DNA of 63,315 nucleotides from Wenzhouxiangellaceae bacterium (GTDB taxonomy: Bacteria > Pseudomonadota > Gammaproteobacteria > Xanthomonadales > Wenzhouxiangellaceae): contig JAGXKW010000012.1 in the NCBI GenBank assembly GCA_018334995.1, forward strand, positions 1 through 63,315, read 5' to 3'. Below the pieces are notes generated by a model that was not told the origin of the DNA, ran no database searches, and saw nothing but the letters and a program-made list of their open reading frames with translations. Of this stretch, positions 20,908 through 30,211 are shown piece after piece; position 1 is the first letter of the stretch, and each line of letters opens with the position of its first letter. A program made the position numbers and the translations under genes.

Positions 20908-20936
20908 AAAAAGCCCGCCGATCGGCGGGCTTTTTT
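20908..20936. terminator. bidirectional intrinsic terminator between acnA and the Vps10-like gene
   Basis: AAAAAGCCCGCCG/CGGCGGGCTTTTTT forms a strong GC stem flanked by A and T tracts, placed between two convergent stop codons. It should end acnA on the plus strand and the convergent gene on the minus strand. Confidence 0.92.
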
Positions 20937-20964
20937 CGTGGCGCCGGCTGTCAATCCCGGTCGA

Positions 20965-23900
20965 TCAGGGCTCGAGCCGCGGGATCCGGCCCGGCGTCCA
21001 GGGCGCATCGCCGGCAAGTTCCTGCTCCAGCTGCGCCAGGTCGCCCTCGACCTGTTCCAGTCCCTTCTGAACCGTCTCGAACTGCGCGCGAGCGATTTCC
21101 AGCGAACGCTGCTGGTTCTCGCTGATCGAGGCCAGCGCGCTCCAGTGCGCGTATTCGAACAGGCCGACGCGTTCCGAAAGCGACATCGGCCGCGGTTCGT
21201 TGGCCTGCGCGCGCACCGAATCGCCGTTGAGGACCACGTCCAGGTCGGCCAGCCGATTCTCGATCGCATCCAGGCGCTGATGCTGCTGGCGGGTCGTGCC
21301 GGGGGTATCGCGCAATGCAACTTCCAGGTGCGCTACCCGGTCTTCCAGCTCGCCCAGCGCCCGACCGGCGCCCTTCACCGCACGGCTCAGATCCGCGCCG
21401 GCCATCATCGCCCGCTCGTGAGCCTGGAAGGATTCGGGCTGGAAATGACCGCGGTTCAGCGGCTTGACCTCGAACGGCTGCGGCTCGTTGAGCGCCACCC
21501 GCTGCTCGCGCACCCACTTGAACATCTGCACGCGGTAGGTACCGGGCGCGACCAGCACGCCGCGCGGCTCGGAGGCCCATGGCGCCGAAGGCCCACCCGG
21601 CGAGAGGTCGACCGGATCCGGCGCCGGGTGGCGGAGATCCCAGGCCACCCGATGGAGCCCCTTGGCGTGCGGCGCGCTGATGCGGCGGATCACCTTGCCC
21701 TCGAGGTCGCTGATCTCGAATACGAGTACCGGCGGATCCTCGCGCGCTTCGTCGCGCAGCCGGCCCCAATCCGGATAAGGATTGTCCTCGCCCGATTCGG
21801 CCCGCTCGCGCTCACGTTCGCGCCGCTGCTCGGCCAGCGTCTGGTAACCCTCGTTCAAGTAATAGGTGAATACCGCGCCGTAGGGCGGATTCTCGGCCAG
21901 AAAATAGGTCTCGCCCTGGAAACCCTTCGGACCGAACGCCCAGATGTCTTCTTCCACGTACAGCCACGGATCGCGGATCGGGAACAGCGTGGCCTCGGCC
22001 GAGGCGGCTTCGGCCGCCGGGGTGCGCAGCGCACGGTAGTCGTCCAGGATCCGGATGCCGCGGCCGAACGTCGCGATGACCAGGTCGTTTTCCCGACGCT
22101 GGATTTCAAGATCGCGTACCGCGATCACCGGCATGTTGCCCTTGATCTGCGTCCAGTTCTCGCCGCCGTTCTGGCTGAAGAACACGCCGAACTCGGTGCC
22201 GACGAACAGCAGGTCGGGGTCGACGTGGTCCTCGACGATCGTGTGGACCGGTCCGCGCTCGGGCAGGTCGCCTGTGATCGAGCGCCACGACCGGCCGCGG
22301 TCGGTGCTGCGGTAGACGTAGGGCTTGTAGTCCCCGCGCTTGTGGTTGTCGAAGGTGGCGAACACGGTATCGGCGTCGTGCAGCGAGGCCTCGACGTCGC
22401 TGACGTAGGTCATCTCGGGCACCTGGCCGAAGCGCTCCTGGCGGCGCCAGTCCCCGCCCTCGCTATTGTCATCGCCTTCGTCGGTCGCCCGGGTCACCTG
22501 GATCAGACCGTCGTCGGTGCCGGCATAGATCAGGCCCTCGACCAGCGGGCTCTCCGAAAGTGAAATGATCGAACCGTACATCGACGTCGAATCGTTCTTG
22601 GCCACCGCATCGATGCTCCACACCCGACCCATCACTTCGAGCTCGTTGCGGTCTAGCTTGCGCGTCAGGTCGGGGCTGAACGCCTGCCAGCTGTCGCCGC
22701 CGTCGTCGGAGCGGAAGATCTTTTCGGCCGCGTAATACAGTCGCTTGCGCGCGTGCGGGCTGATGATCAGCGGCGAATTCCAGTTCCACTTGTAGTTGTT
22801 CTCCTCGGCGTCGGGCATCGGTGTGATCAGGACCCGCTCGAAGCTTTCCCGGTCGAAGCGCGCCAGCATCCCGTACTGCAGTTGCGAGTAGACGATATCG
22901 GGATTTTCCGGGTCGACCCGGGTCTTGAATCCGTCGCCGCCGATGGTCACGAACCAGTCCTCGTTGGCGATGCCGCGGGTGGTGGTGGTGCGCGACGGCG
23001 CGCCAAGCGTGGCGTTGTCCTGGGTGCCGCCGTAGACGTTGTAGAAGGGCTCGTCGTTGTCCGGCGTTACGCGGTAGAACTGCGTGATCGGCAGGTTGCG
23101 CACGTGGCGCCAGTTGCGGCCGCGGTCGTAGCTGTCGTAAATCCCGCCGTCGTTGCCGGTGATCAGGTGATCGGGGTTGGCCGGGTTGATCCACAGCGCG
23201 TGCTCGTCGACGTGCTTGTGGGCGAAGCCGACCCGGCTCCAGCTCTTGCCGCCGTCCTCGGAGACCTGCAGAAAGGTGTCCATGGAATAGACCCGGTCGG
23301 GGTTGGTCGGATCGACCACCAGTTCGTTGTAGTACTGGGGGCTGCCGGCGACGTAGCCCGAACGCTTCTCCCAGCTCACGCCGAAGTCGGTGGAGCGGTA
23401 CACGCCCTCGCCTTCGTCGTCCGTTTCGATGATGGCGTAGACCGTATCGGGCCGCGACGGGGCGAACGCCAGGCCGATGCGGCCCATGTGCTCGGCCGGC
23501 AGCCCGGCGCTGACCTCGGTCCAGGACTCGCCGCCGTCGGTGGAACGATGCACGCCGCTGCCGGGTCCGCCGTTGATCAGCGTCCATGGGTGGCGGCGGC
23601 GCTGCCAGGTCGAGGCCAGCAGCACGTCGGGATCGTCCGGGTGCATCAGCACCTCGTTGGCGCCGGTATGTTCGTCGATTTCCAGCAGCCGGGCCCAGTT
23701 CTCACCGCCGTCGGTGGTCTGGTAGACGCCGCGGTCGCCGCCATCGCTCCACAGCGGGCCGTGCGCCGACACGAGGACCCTGTCGGAATCGCGCGGATCG
23801 ATGACGATGCTCCCGATATGACCGGAATTCTCCAGGCCCATGTTCTTCCACGAGCGCCCGCCGTCCAGCGATTTGTAAACACCGTCGCCGAAACCGACCG

Positions 23901-24285
23901 AGCGCTGAGCGTTGTTTTCGCCGGTGCCGACCCAGACGGTGTCGGGGTTGCGGGGGTCGAGCTCGACCACGCCGATCGAGTACGAGCCCTCGTTGTCGAA
24001 GATCGGCGCCCAGGTCACCCCGCCGTTTTCGGTCTTCCATACCCCACCCGAGGATACGGCGGCGTAGAACACCTGCCAGCCGTCCGGATGCATGGCGAAA
24101 TCGCTGATGCGTCCGGAAGTCACTGCCGGACCCAGGTCGCGCACCTGCAGGCCGCCGAAGACAGTGGCAGGGTCGGTGGCGTTTTCGTCCTGCTGGGCCA
24201 CGGCCGGTGCAGTGAGCGAGAGCAGCAAGAGCAAGGCTGCGCCCGACGAAAAGAATGCGGGCATGCGCCCGGAAAGAATCGACAT
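20965..24285 (-). CDS. secreted Vps10/sortilin-type BNR beta-propeller protein
   Basis: The 1106-residue protein begins with a signal peptide ending near AVAQQ. Residues about 40-750 are repeated blades with Asp-box motifs such as SLDGGRSW, TTDGGENW, STDGGESW and SEDGGKSW, the pattern of sortilin/Vps10-like proteins often labelled glycosyl hydrolase. A C-terminal part has a long glutamine- and glutamate-rich coiled coil (about 950-1090). It is likely exported; enzymatic activity and ligand are unknown. It converges on acnA and is followed by no obvious partner gene. Confidence 0.85.
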   Translation of the reverse strand: MSILSGRMPAFFSSGAALLLLLSLTAPAVAQQDENATDPATVFGGLQVRDLGPAVTSGRISDFAMHPDGWQVFYAAVSSGGVWKTENGGVTWAPIFDNEGSYSIGVVELDPRNPDTVWVGTGENNAQRSVGFGDGVYKSLDGGRSWKNMGLENSGHIGSIVIDPRDSDRVLVSAHGPLWSDGGDRGVYQTTDGGENWARLLEIDEHTGANEVLMHPDDPDVLLASTWQRRRHPWTLINGGPGSGVHRSTDGGESWTEVSAGLPAEHMGRIGLAFAPSRPDTVYAIIETDDEGEGVYRSTDFGVSWEKRSGYVAGSPQYYNELVVDPTNPDRVYSMDTFLQVSEDGGKSWSRVGFAHKHVDEHALWINPANPDHLITGNDGGIYDSYDRGRNWRHVRNLPITQFYRVTPDNDEPFYNVYGGTQDNATLGAPSRTTTTRGIANEDWFVTIGGDGFKTRVDPENPDIVYSQLQYGMLARFDRESFERVLITPMPDAEENNYKWNWNSPLIISPHARKRLYYAAEKIFRSDDGGDSWQAFSPDLTRKLDRNELEVMGRVWSIDAVAKNDSTSMYGSIISLSESPLVEGLIYAGTDDGLIQVTRATDEGDDNSEGGDWRRQERFGQVPEMTYVSDVEASLHDADTVFATFDNHKRGDYKPYVYRSTDRGRSWRSITGDLPERGPVHTIVEDHVDPDLLFVGTEFGVFFSQNGGENWTQIKGNMPVIAVRDLEIQRRENDLVIATFGRGIRILDDYRALRTPAAEAASAEATLFPIRDPWLYVEEDIWAFGPKGFQGETYFLAENPPYGAVFTYYLNEGYQTLAEQRRERERERAESGEDNPYPDWGRLRDEAREDPPVLVFEISDLEGKVIRRISAPHAKGLHRVAWDLRHPAPDPVDLSPGGPSAPWASEPRGVLVAPGTYRVQMFKWVREQRVALNEPQPFEVKPLNRGHFQPESFQAHERAMMAGADLSRAVKGAGRALGELEDRVAHLEVALRDTPGTTRQQHQRLDAIENRLADLDVVLNGDSVRAQANEPRPMSLSERVGLFEYAHWSALASISENQQRSLEIARAQFETVQKGLEQVEGDLAQLEQELAGDAPWTPGRIPRLEP

Positions 24286-24366
24286 GGTTATCTATCCCTG
24301 AAAACGTGATCTGGACGAAGTTTGATCGCTAACAGGCCAATGTTCAAGTCCCGGCTTGCCGGAGCG

Positions 24367-25284
24367 TCATGGATCAATCTCGGAAGCGGCCAGCAGTCGC
24401 TCGCAGGTCTCGTCTTTCTGGCGCCAAAGCCCATTGACCCAGGCCTGGAACCGCTGCCGATCGGCCGGGTCGTTCTGGTAGTCCAGGTCGCGAAAGAAGT
24501 CCGGCACTTGCAGGGTGCGTATCGAGACCCGGATTTCGGTAATCCGGTTGGCGAACAGGTCGGGCAGTCCGGGTGGCGACCGGTCGAAGCCCGGATAGGC
24601 GATGGTCACGTCGACGATGGTGTCGATGGAATCACCGAGTGCATCGAACACGAACGCGATCCCGCCACTGCGCGGTTTCAGAAGATGGCGATACGGCGAT
24701 TGCTGGGCCTGGTGCCTGTCCGGCCTGAAGCGGGTGCCCTCGACGAAGTTCATGATCGCGACCGGAATATCGCGAAACTTTGCGCAGGCCTTGCGCGTGG
24801 CCTCTACGTCGCGTCCGGCCAGTTCCGGCCGCCTGGCCAGCATCTGCTTCGAATAGCGCTTCATGAACGGAAAATCCAGCGCCCACCAGGCCAGGCCCAG
24901 CAACGGCACCCAGATCAATTGGCTCTTGAGGAAGAATCGCAGCAATGGCAGCCTGCGATTGAACAGCTTCTGCAGCACCGGAATATCGACCCAGCTCTGA
25001 TGATTGCACAGCACCAGCAGGTGACCCTCGCGACTGGAATCGGGCATCCCTTCGACCTCGATCCGGGTATCGGTGAGATGATCGATCATCCAGCTGTTGA
25101 ATCCGATCCAGTTCTCGGCGATTCGCATCAGCCACCGGTCGCACCAGCGCCGCACCGTGCCGGTCCGGAAAATCATCTTGACGACCGCGACCAGCAGCAG
25201 CGGCGTCACATGCACCGCGGTACTCAAGCCGATCAGAATCGCGGCCAGAAGGGAGCGCGTCAGCCGCTTCATGGACGAAATCAT
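24367..25284 (-). CDS. PlsC-like 1-acylglycerol-3-phosphate acyltransferase family protein
   Basis: Starting at ATG 25284 (MISSMKRLTRSLLAAILIG) gives 305 residues; the open frame extends further but the added part is arginine-rich and unlikely. A hydrophobic N terminus precedes the acyltransferase motif NHQSWVD (HX4D) and NFVEGTRF, which binds the glycerol phosphate. The overall form is close to E. coli YihG. It is a membrane enzyme for phospholipid acylation, probably with special acyl preference; the exact substrate is not shown. ATG at 25272 is an alternative start. Confidence 0.85.
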   Translation of the reverse strand: MISSMKRLTRSLLAAILIGLSTAVHVTPLLLVAVVKMIFRTGTVRRWCDRWLMRIAENWIGFNSWMIDHLTDTRIEVEGMPDSSREGHLLVLCNHQSWVDIPVLQKLFNRRLPLLRFFLKSQLIWVPLLGLAWWALDFPFMKRYSKQMLARRPELAGRDVEATRKACAKFRDIPVAIMNFVEGTRFRPDRHQAQQSPYRHLLKPRSGGIAFVFDALGDSIDTIVDVTIAYPGFDRSPPGLPDLFANRITEIRVSIRTLQVPDFFRDLDYQNDPADRQRFQAWVNGLWRQKDETCERLLAASEIDP

Positions 25285-25615
25285 TGGGCTATTCTCGCAT
25301 GGGATGGGCCGGTTTCCGGCCGCTTGAAACCAGTGCACCGGAAATCGCGACAGTATACTCGGGCCGATACGGCCGACCGTGCGGGACCGACACGATTGCC
25401 GCCGATTTCGGCACCGGAAAGGATCGCCGGGACATTGGCGCACTGATCGAAATCGCGGTTTATTTCGGTGCCTGCGGCCGATACCGGTGTTTACCTCTAC
25501 TCCTCCGGATCGGCGCCGGCGCCGAAGCTGAATTTCACCTGCAGCGATTACGGCAATAGCGCCGACTGGTTCACGAACGCCATCGGCGTTATCCTGATTT
25601 TTCGCAGATTCCGCT
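25285..25615. other. 331-bp intergenic region between divergent genes
   Basis: This stretch lies between the acyltransferase and methionine aminotransferase, which are transcribed away from each other, so it should contain both promoters. I see no convincing -10/-35 pair, RNA gene, riboswitch or repeat in it. Short open frames here have no recognisable features. Confidence 0.5.
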
Positions 25616-26821
25616 ATGAAACTCATGAATCCAGCCAGCCAGCTTGCCGGACAATCCCGGCTGCCCGACGTTCAGACCACGATTTTCGCGGTCATGTCGC
25701 AAATGGCCGTGCGCCACGGCGCGATCAACCTGTCCCAGGGGTTTCCCGATTTCGCGTGCCCGCCCCGGCTGCGGGAGCTTGTCACCGAGGCGATGGCGGC
25801 CGGCCACAACCAGTATGCGCCCATGCCCGGACTGCCGGCACTGCGCGAGCGCATCGCGGGAAAAGTGGCCGATCTATACGGCTCGCAGATCGACCTGGAA
25901 AGCGAAATCACCGTCACCGCGGGCGCGACCGAGGCGCTGTTTGTCGCCATCCAGGCCGTCGTTCGACCCGGCGACGAAGTCATCGTCTTCGACCCGGCCT
26001 ACGACAGTTACGCGCCAGCGGTGCAGCTGGCCGGCGGGCGCTGCATCCACCTGCCGCTTCGGGCGCCCGACTACGCCATCGATTTCAATGCCCTGGCCGA
26101 TGCCATCGGCCCCGGGACGCGCCTGATCGTGGTCAATTCGCCGCACAACCCCACCGGTTCGGCATTCAGCAGCGAAGATCTCGAGCGGCTCGAGCAGGTC
26201 ACCGCCGACAGCGGTGCGTTCCTGCTGTCCGACGAAGTCTATGAACACATCGTCTTCGACGGTCGGGACCACCAGAGCCTGCTGCGTTCGCCGGCCCTGC
26301 GTGCGCGCAGCTTCGTCGTCTCGTCGTTCGGCAAGACCTATCACACCACCGGCTGGAAGATCGGGTATTGCATCGCGCCGCCCCGGATGACGACCGAGTT
26401 TCGCAAGATACATCAGTATGTTACGTTCGCAATCTCGACGCCAATGCAACATGCGATCGCGGCCTTTATGGCCGATCCCTCGTTCCATCTCGAACTGCCG
26501 GCCTTCTACCAGGCCAAGCGCGAGCTTTTCCGGCAAGCCCTGGCAAACAGCGCCTGGAAGCTGCTTCCCTGCCGCGGAACCTACTTCCAGCTGATGGGCT
26601 ACGGCAACATCAGTGATCTGCCCGACACCGAAATGGCCGAGTGGCTGACCCGCGATTTGGGCGTGGGCTGCATTCCGGTCTCCGTTTTCAACGCCGACGG
26701 CAGGGACGAGCGGATTCTCCGGTTCTGCTTCGCCAAGGACGACAGCACCCTGGAGGCGGCGGCCGCGAAGCTTCGCGCGCTCGACCGCGACCCGGCTGTC
26801 GGCCCCGGACCCGGCGAATGA
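25616..26821 (+). CDS. methionine aminotransferase (class I PLP aminotransferase)
   Basis: The 401-residue protein is a fold-type I aminotransferase closest in style to YbdL-type methionine aminotransferases. It shows INLSQGFPDF, NSPHNPTGSAF, the Asp/Tyr cofactor residues in SDEVYEH and the PLP lysine in SSFGKTYHTTGWK. It converts 2-oxo-4-methylthiobutanoate and methionine, possibly the last step of methionine salvage; no other salvage gene is near. ATG at 25625 (MNPASQ) is an alternative start. Confidence 0.88.
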   Translation: MKLMNPASQLAGQSRLPDVQTTIFAVMSQMAVRHGAINLSQGFPDFACPPRLRELVTEAMAAGHNQYAPMPGLPALRERIAGKVADLYGSQIDLESEITVTAGATEALFVAIQAVVRPGDEVIVFDPAYDSYAPAVQLAGGRCIHLPLRAPDYAIDFNALADAIGPGTRLIVVNSPHNPTGSAFSSEDLERLEQVTADSGAFLLSDEVYEHIVFDGRDHQSLLRSPALRARSFVVSSFGKTYHTTGWKIGYCIAPPRMTTEFRKIHQYVTFAISTPMQHAIAAFMADPSFHLELPAFYQAKRELFRQALANSAWKLLPCRGTYFQLMGYGNISDLPDTEMAEWLTRDLGVGCIPVSVFNADGRDERILRFCFAKDDSTLEAAAAKLRALDRDPAVGPGPGE

Positions 26822-26930
26822 CGACGGCCGTCCGGTGCGCAATCGATCCGGCGCACTTCCGCGCAATGCTCCGACGGCGCAGAGGTGGCGTCGGTCGAGG
26901 GTACAATGTGCTTCCGATACGGCCAACCGC

Positions 26931-27839
26931 GTGAACGTCAACGTGAGCAGGAAGAGCATTCCAGACTTGTCTACCGATGCAGACACCATTCTTTCGGGTA
27001 GTGATGGAGATTCAGCTCAGAACGGGCATGCCTGCCTGGTGGTGATCCGCGGCGCGCGCCTCGGGACGCGAATTCCGCTGAAAAACGCCCAGCTTTCCAT
27101 CGGCCGCGATCACGGCTGCGATTTCCAGATCGCCGAACGCAACGTTTCGCGCTCGCACTGCAGGCTGACGCGGCACTCCGACGCCTTTTGGCTGGAAGAC
27201 CTCGGCTCGACCAATCGGACCTTGCTGAACGGCCAGCCGATCGACAACAAGCCGCTTGCCGACGGTGACCAGATCCGGGTCGGCAATACCGTTCTCAAAT
27301 TCATCGGCGCCGGGAACATCGAGGCCGACTACCATCTGGAACTGCATGAAAACGCAATCCGGGATGCCCTGACCGGCCTGTACAACCGGCGCCACATGGT
27401 CAGCCTGCTGGAGCACGAAGTTCACAAGCGGCGCAACGCCGAAAAGCCGCCGCTTTCGCTGGCGATACTGGACATCGATCATTTCAAGCAGATCAATGAC
27501 GAAATGGGCCATCTCGGTGGCGACAGCGCGCTCAGGCAGCTGACCGCCGTCCTGACAGAAAACCTGGATAGCCGCGACGTCCTGGCGCGAATCGGCGGCG
27601 AAGAATTTGCGTTGCTGATGCCGGGCACCGACGCCGAGGCCGCACGCGAACGATTGCGATCGATCTGTGCCGCGGTAGAGGGCTACCGGTTCCGGATCGA
27701 GGACAAGGCGTGCCGGCTTACGCTGTCGGCCGGAGTGGCCGCCTGGCGCGATGGAATGACCGCGACCAGCGACTTGCTTCGGCTTGCCGACGAGCAGCTC
27801 TACCAGGCCAAGAGCGGCGGGCGTAACCGCGTATGCTGA
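26931..27839 (+). CDS. FHA-GGDEF diguanylate cyclase
   Basis: An FHA domain (IPLKNAQLSIGRDHGCDF, RNVSRSHCRL, LGSTNRTLLNG) precedes a GGDEF domain with the intact active-site loop IGGEEF near residue 222, so it should make c-di-GMP and sense a phosphothreonine partner. The I-site RxxD expected five residues before GGEEF is replaced by DSRD, so product inhibition is probably absent. The start is uncertain: GTG 26931 or GTG 26943 are likeliest, although the frame opens at 26835. TACAAT at 26902-26907 may be the -10. The serine hydrolase gene overlaps its 3' end by 7 bp. Confidence 0.88.
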   Translation: MNVNVSRKSIPDLSTDADTILSGSDGDSAQNGHACLVVIRGARLGTRIPLKNAQLSIGRDHGCDFQIAERNVSRSHCRLTRHSDAFWLEDLGSTNRTLLNGQPIDNKPLADGDQIRVGNTVLKFIGAGNIEADYHLELHENAIRDALTGLYNRRHMVSLLEHEVHKRRNAEKPPLSLAILDIDHFKQINDEMGHLGGDSALRQLTAVLTENLDSRDVLARIGGEEFALLMPGTDAEAARERLRSICAAVEGYRFRIEDKACRLTLSAGVAAWRDGMTATSDLLRLADEQLYQAKSGGRNRVC

Positions 27840-29062
27840 AGGGTTTCGCGCGTCCTTTTCGTGACGTTTCCGGTGCGGTTTGTCGGGTCGCGCTTCTCTG
27901 CGTCTTGATGCCGGCCGGAAAGGCCTCCGCCGAATTGCCCGGACTGGTCGGTGCAGCCCGGACGTTCGCCGGGCAGTTCGAGCACGAGCTGGAGTCAACA
28001 GGCGTGCCCGGCGGGGCTTTTGCAATCGTTCACCACGATCAGATCCTGCAGCTGGGGACGTTTGGGCATACCGATCTGGGCCGCGGCCGGGCGGTGGATG
28101 TCAATACCCGCTTTCGCATCGCCTCGCTGTCGAAAGGATTCTCGGGCGTGCTCGCGGCCAGTCTGGCCGACGAGCGTCGCTTCACGCTGGAGGCGCCGAT
28201 CACGGTTTTTGCGCCGGATTTCCGGATCCGGCAGAAGGCGAGGCCGCTCACCGTCGAAGACGTGCTCGGGCAACGCTCGGGATATATTCGCAATGCCTAC
28301 GACAACCTGCTGGAGGCGGGCATCAGCCGGGCCGAAATCCTGCCCCGTTTCCGAACGCTGGAACCCCTGTGCGCACCGGGCAAGTGCTACAGCTACCAGA
28401 ACAACATCTTCAGCCTGGTCGAGGATGTGATCGACCACACCCTGGACGTCTCGTTTTCCCGGGCACTGCATCAGCGTATTTTTTCCCCGTTGGGAATGGC
28501 GGGCGCATCGGTCGGCTACCAGGGTCTGGTCAGCGTCGAAAATCATGCCCGTCCGCACCTCAAGACCAGCTCCGGCTGGCGCGGGGTCGAGCCAAAGACC
28601 ACGTATTACCAGGTGCCTTCGGCGGCCGGGATCAACGCCGGCATACTGGACATGGCCCAATGGCTCATCGCTCTGCTCGGACATCGACCGGACACCATAT
28701 CGCCCGGAGTCGTCGCCGAGGTGCTCGAACCGCGCGTCAGGACCGCCAACGAACTCAGCAACCGTAATTGGCGCGACGTGCTGCAGAATGCCTGGTACGG
28801 ACTCGGCTGGCGCATTTACCAGCTGCCCGACCAGCGGCTGGCGCTGCACGGCGGATGGGTGGCCGGTTATCGGGCAGAAATCGCGTTCTCACGCGACCTC
28901 GACCTGGGGCTGGTGATTCTTACCAACGCCGAAACGCGCGCGGTAGGCTTACTGAACCGGATGTTCTGGGACCGCGCGCTGTCGAGCGCGCGCGAAACCA
29001 AGGTCTACAAAGAGCCGGATACGCCGAGTATCAAGGCCACCTCCGCCGCTGCCGGAAATTAG
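27833..29062 (+). CDS. secreted serine hydrolase, beta-lactamase class C family
   Basis: The 409-residue protein has a signal peptide (cleavage near KASA/ELPG). It has the class C/penicillin-binding triad: Ser98-Leu-Ser-Lys101 (ASLSK), Tyr188-Gln-Asn190 and HGGW in place of KTG. The set fits D-aminopeptidase/esterase-like hydrolases as well as AmpC-like enzymes, so a true beta-lactamase is not implied. It overlaps the diguanylate cyclase by 7 bp and is surely translated from the same mRNA. The C-terminal 25 residues are extended and low in structure. Confidence 0.88.
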   Translation: MLKGFARPFRDVSGAVCRVALLCVLMPAGKASAELPGLVGAARTFAGQFEHELESTGVPGGAFAIVHHDQILQLGTFGHTDLGRGRAVDVNTRFRIASLSKGFSGVLAASLADERRFTLEAPITVFAPDFRIRQKARPLTVEDVLGQRSGYIRNAYDNLLEAGISRAEILPRFRTLEPLCAPGKCYSYQNNIFSLVEDVIDHTLDVSFSRALHQRIFSPLGMAGASVGYQGLVSVENHARPHLKTSSGWRGVEPKTTYYQVPSAAGINAGILDMAQWLIALLGHRPDTISPGVVAEVLEPRVRTANELSNRNWRDVLQNAWYGLGWRIYQLPDQRLALHGGWVAGYRAEIAFSRDLDLGLVILTNAETRAVGLLNRMFWDRALSSARETKVYKEPDTPSIKATSAAAGN

Positions 29063-29259
29063 TGTCTCTCTGAGCAGTCCGCATGCAGGGCCTGCCTGTC
29101 GCACGGTTTCAGGTCTTGTAGTGACAGCCGAGTGACCGCAGCCGAAGCTGCCACAGAGGATCACGATACCCGAGATGCGACTTTATCGATCGCTCGCTGT
29201 GATGGTTGTCTGTCGGGGGACGGAGCGTTGCGGCGTGGTTCGAAAGCAGCGCCCGCGAT

Positions 29260-29556
29260 TCAGCGATCGTCAGCGCCTGTCGAGAGTCGCGCGCGGCAGG
29301 CCTCGAGCGCAGCGCGAAAAATCTCCAGCTTTCTGCAAGCATCGGACGTCGGCCGACCCTCGTCCCCCGACCTGTCGAGTGCATCCCGCTTGCATTGCTC
29401 CGAATACTTCTCGATGATATTGCGCAAACGCAGCGCGGCAAGGTCCAGGAAATTTCCGTCGTCCGGACGGAGGGAAATCGAATGAATTTTCTCTACGAGC
29501 TCGCGCTCGGCGGGCAGCAACAGATTTAGCCTGTCCTCAGGATGTCGTTCCGGCAT
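29260..29556 (-). CDS. small hypothetical protein, helical
   Basis: From ATG 29556 the frame gives about 98 residues (MPERHPEDRLNLLLPAEREL...); a TTG at 29580 would add eight. The product is charged and largely helical, with third-position GC around 70 percent, consistent with a native gene. I do not recognise it. It is divergent from the GNAT gene by 43 bp and convergent with the serine hydrolase. The 200 bp between 29063 and 29259 show nothing definite. Confidence 0.45.
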   Translation of the reverse strand: MPERHPEDRLNLLLPAERELVEKIHSISLRPDDGNFLDLAALRLRNIIEKYSEQCKRDALDRSGDEGRPTSDACRKLEIFRAALEACRARLSTGADDR

Positions 29557-29599
29557 GCGCTCGATGCTTCGCAAATACAAAGCGTGACATGATAGCTTG

Positions 29600-30190
29600 A
29601 TGGCGAAAACGTCGCTACGCCCCGGTTCGAATCGTTTCGGAAGAATTCAATTGGGCCGACCCTGGTGCGAGGCCGTATTGTTGAACGACGGCCGCAAGTT
29701 GATCGCCCGGCCCATCGAGCCGGGGGATGCCGAAACGCTGCGCCGCAGCTTCGGCGAGTTGACACCGGAAGAGATCCGTTTTAGATTTTTGCATCCGATC
29801 ACCGAGCTGACGCCGGAATACGCACGCAGGTTGACACGGATCGATCGCAGGAACGCCTTCGCGCTGGTACTGGTCGAGGCGTTGCCACCGGAACAAGCTC
29901 GCATCGGCGCCGTTGTCCGGGCAGTGATCGATGAAGGCCGACACGATGCCGAGTTCGCGATCATCGTTGGACGCGAACTCGGCCACTTCGGCCTGGGGAG
30001 CTATTTGCTGGGACGCATCATCGAGTGGTCGCGCAAGAAAGGCCTGGACAAACTGTACGGGGACGTAATGATCGAAAATCACCGGATGCTGCGGCTCGCG
30101 CGACGGCTGGGATTCACTTTCCGATTGAATCCCGAAGACCCCCAGATCGTTCGCATCATCCGGCCGTTGAAAGCCGAAGAAAGCACCTGA
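29600..30190 (+). CDS. GNAT-family N-acetyltransferase
   Basis: The 196-residue protein (ATG 29600; a TTG at 29597 is directly upstream) has a GNAT fold with the acetyl-CoA loop in RELGHFGLGSYLLGRII and the following GLDKLYGDVMIENHRML. It resembles the acetyltransferase module of bacterial Pat-type protein acetyltransferases, but lacks the large ligase-like part. The substrate is unknown. It lies 21 bp before the GGDEF-EAL gene on the same strand, so the two may be co-transcribed. Confidence 0.8.
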   Translation: MAKTSLRPGSNRFGRIQLGRPWCEAVLLNDGRKLIARPIEPGDAETLRRSFGELTPEEIRFRFLHPITELTPEYARRLTRIDRRNAFALVLVEALPPEQARIGAVVRAVIDEGRHDAEFAIIVGRELGHFGLGSYLLGRIIEWSRKKGLDKLYGDVMIENHRMLRLARRLGFTFRLNPEDPQIVRIIRPLKAEEST

Positions 30191-30211
30191 TGGCCGTTGG
30201 GTCCGCTGGCC

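Noticed and set aside
27833-29062. beta-lactamase resistance gene
   Set aside because: The SxxK/YxN/HxG set is shared by many class C-type esterases and peptidases, and there is no ampR or other resistance context.
29109-29441. 110-residue minus-strand open frame next to the small hypothetical gene
   Set aside because: Overlaps the better frame 29260-29556 in another phase; cysteine- and arginine-rich with no coherent pattern.
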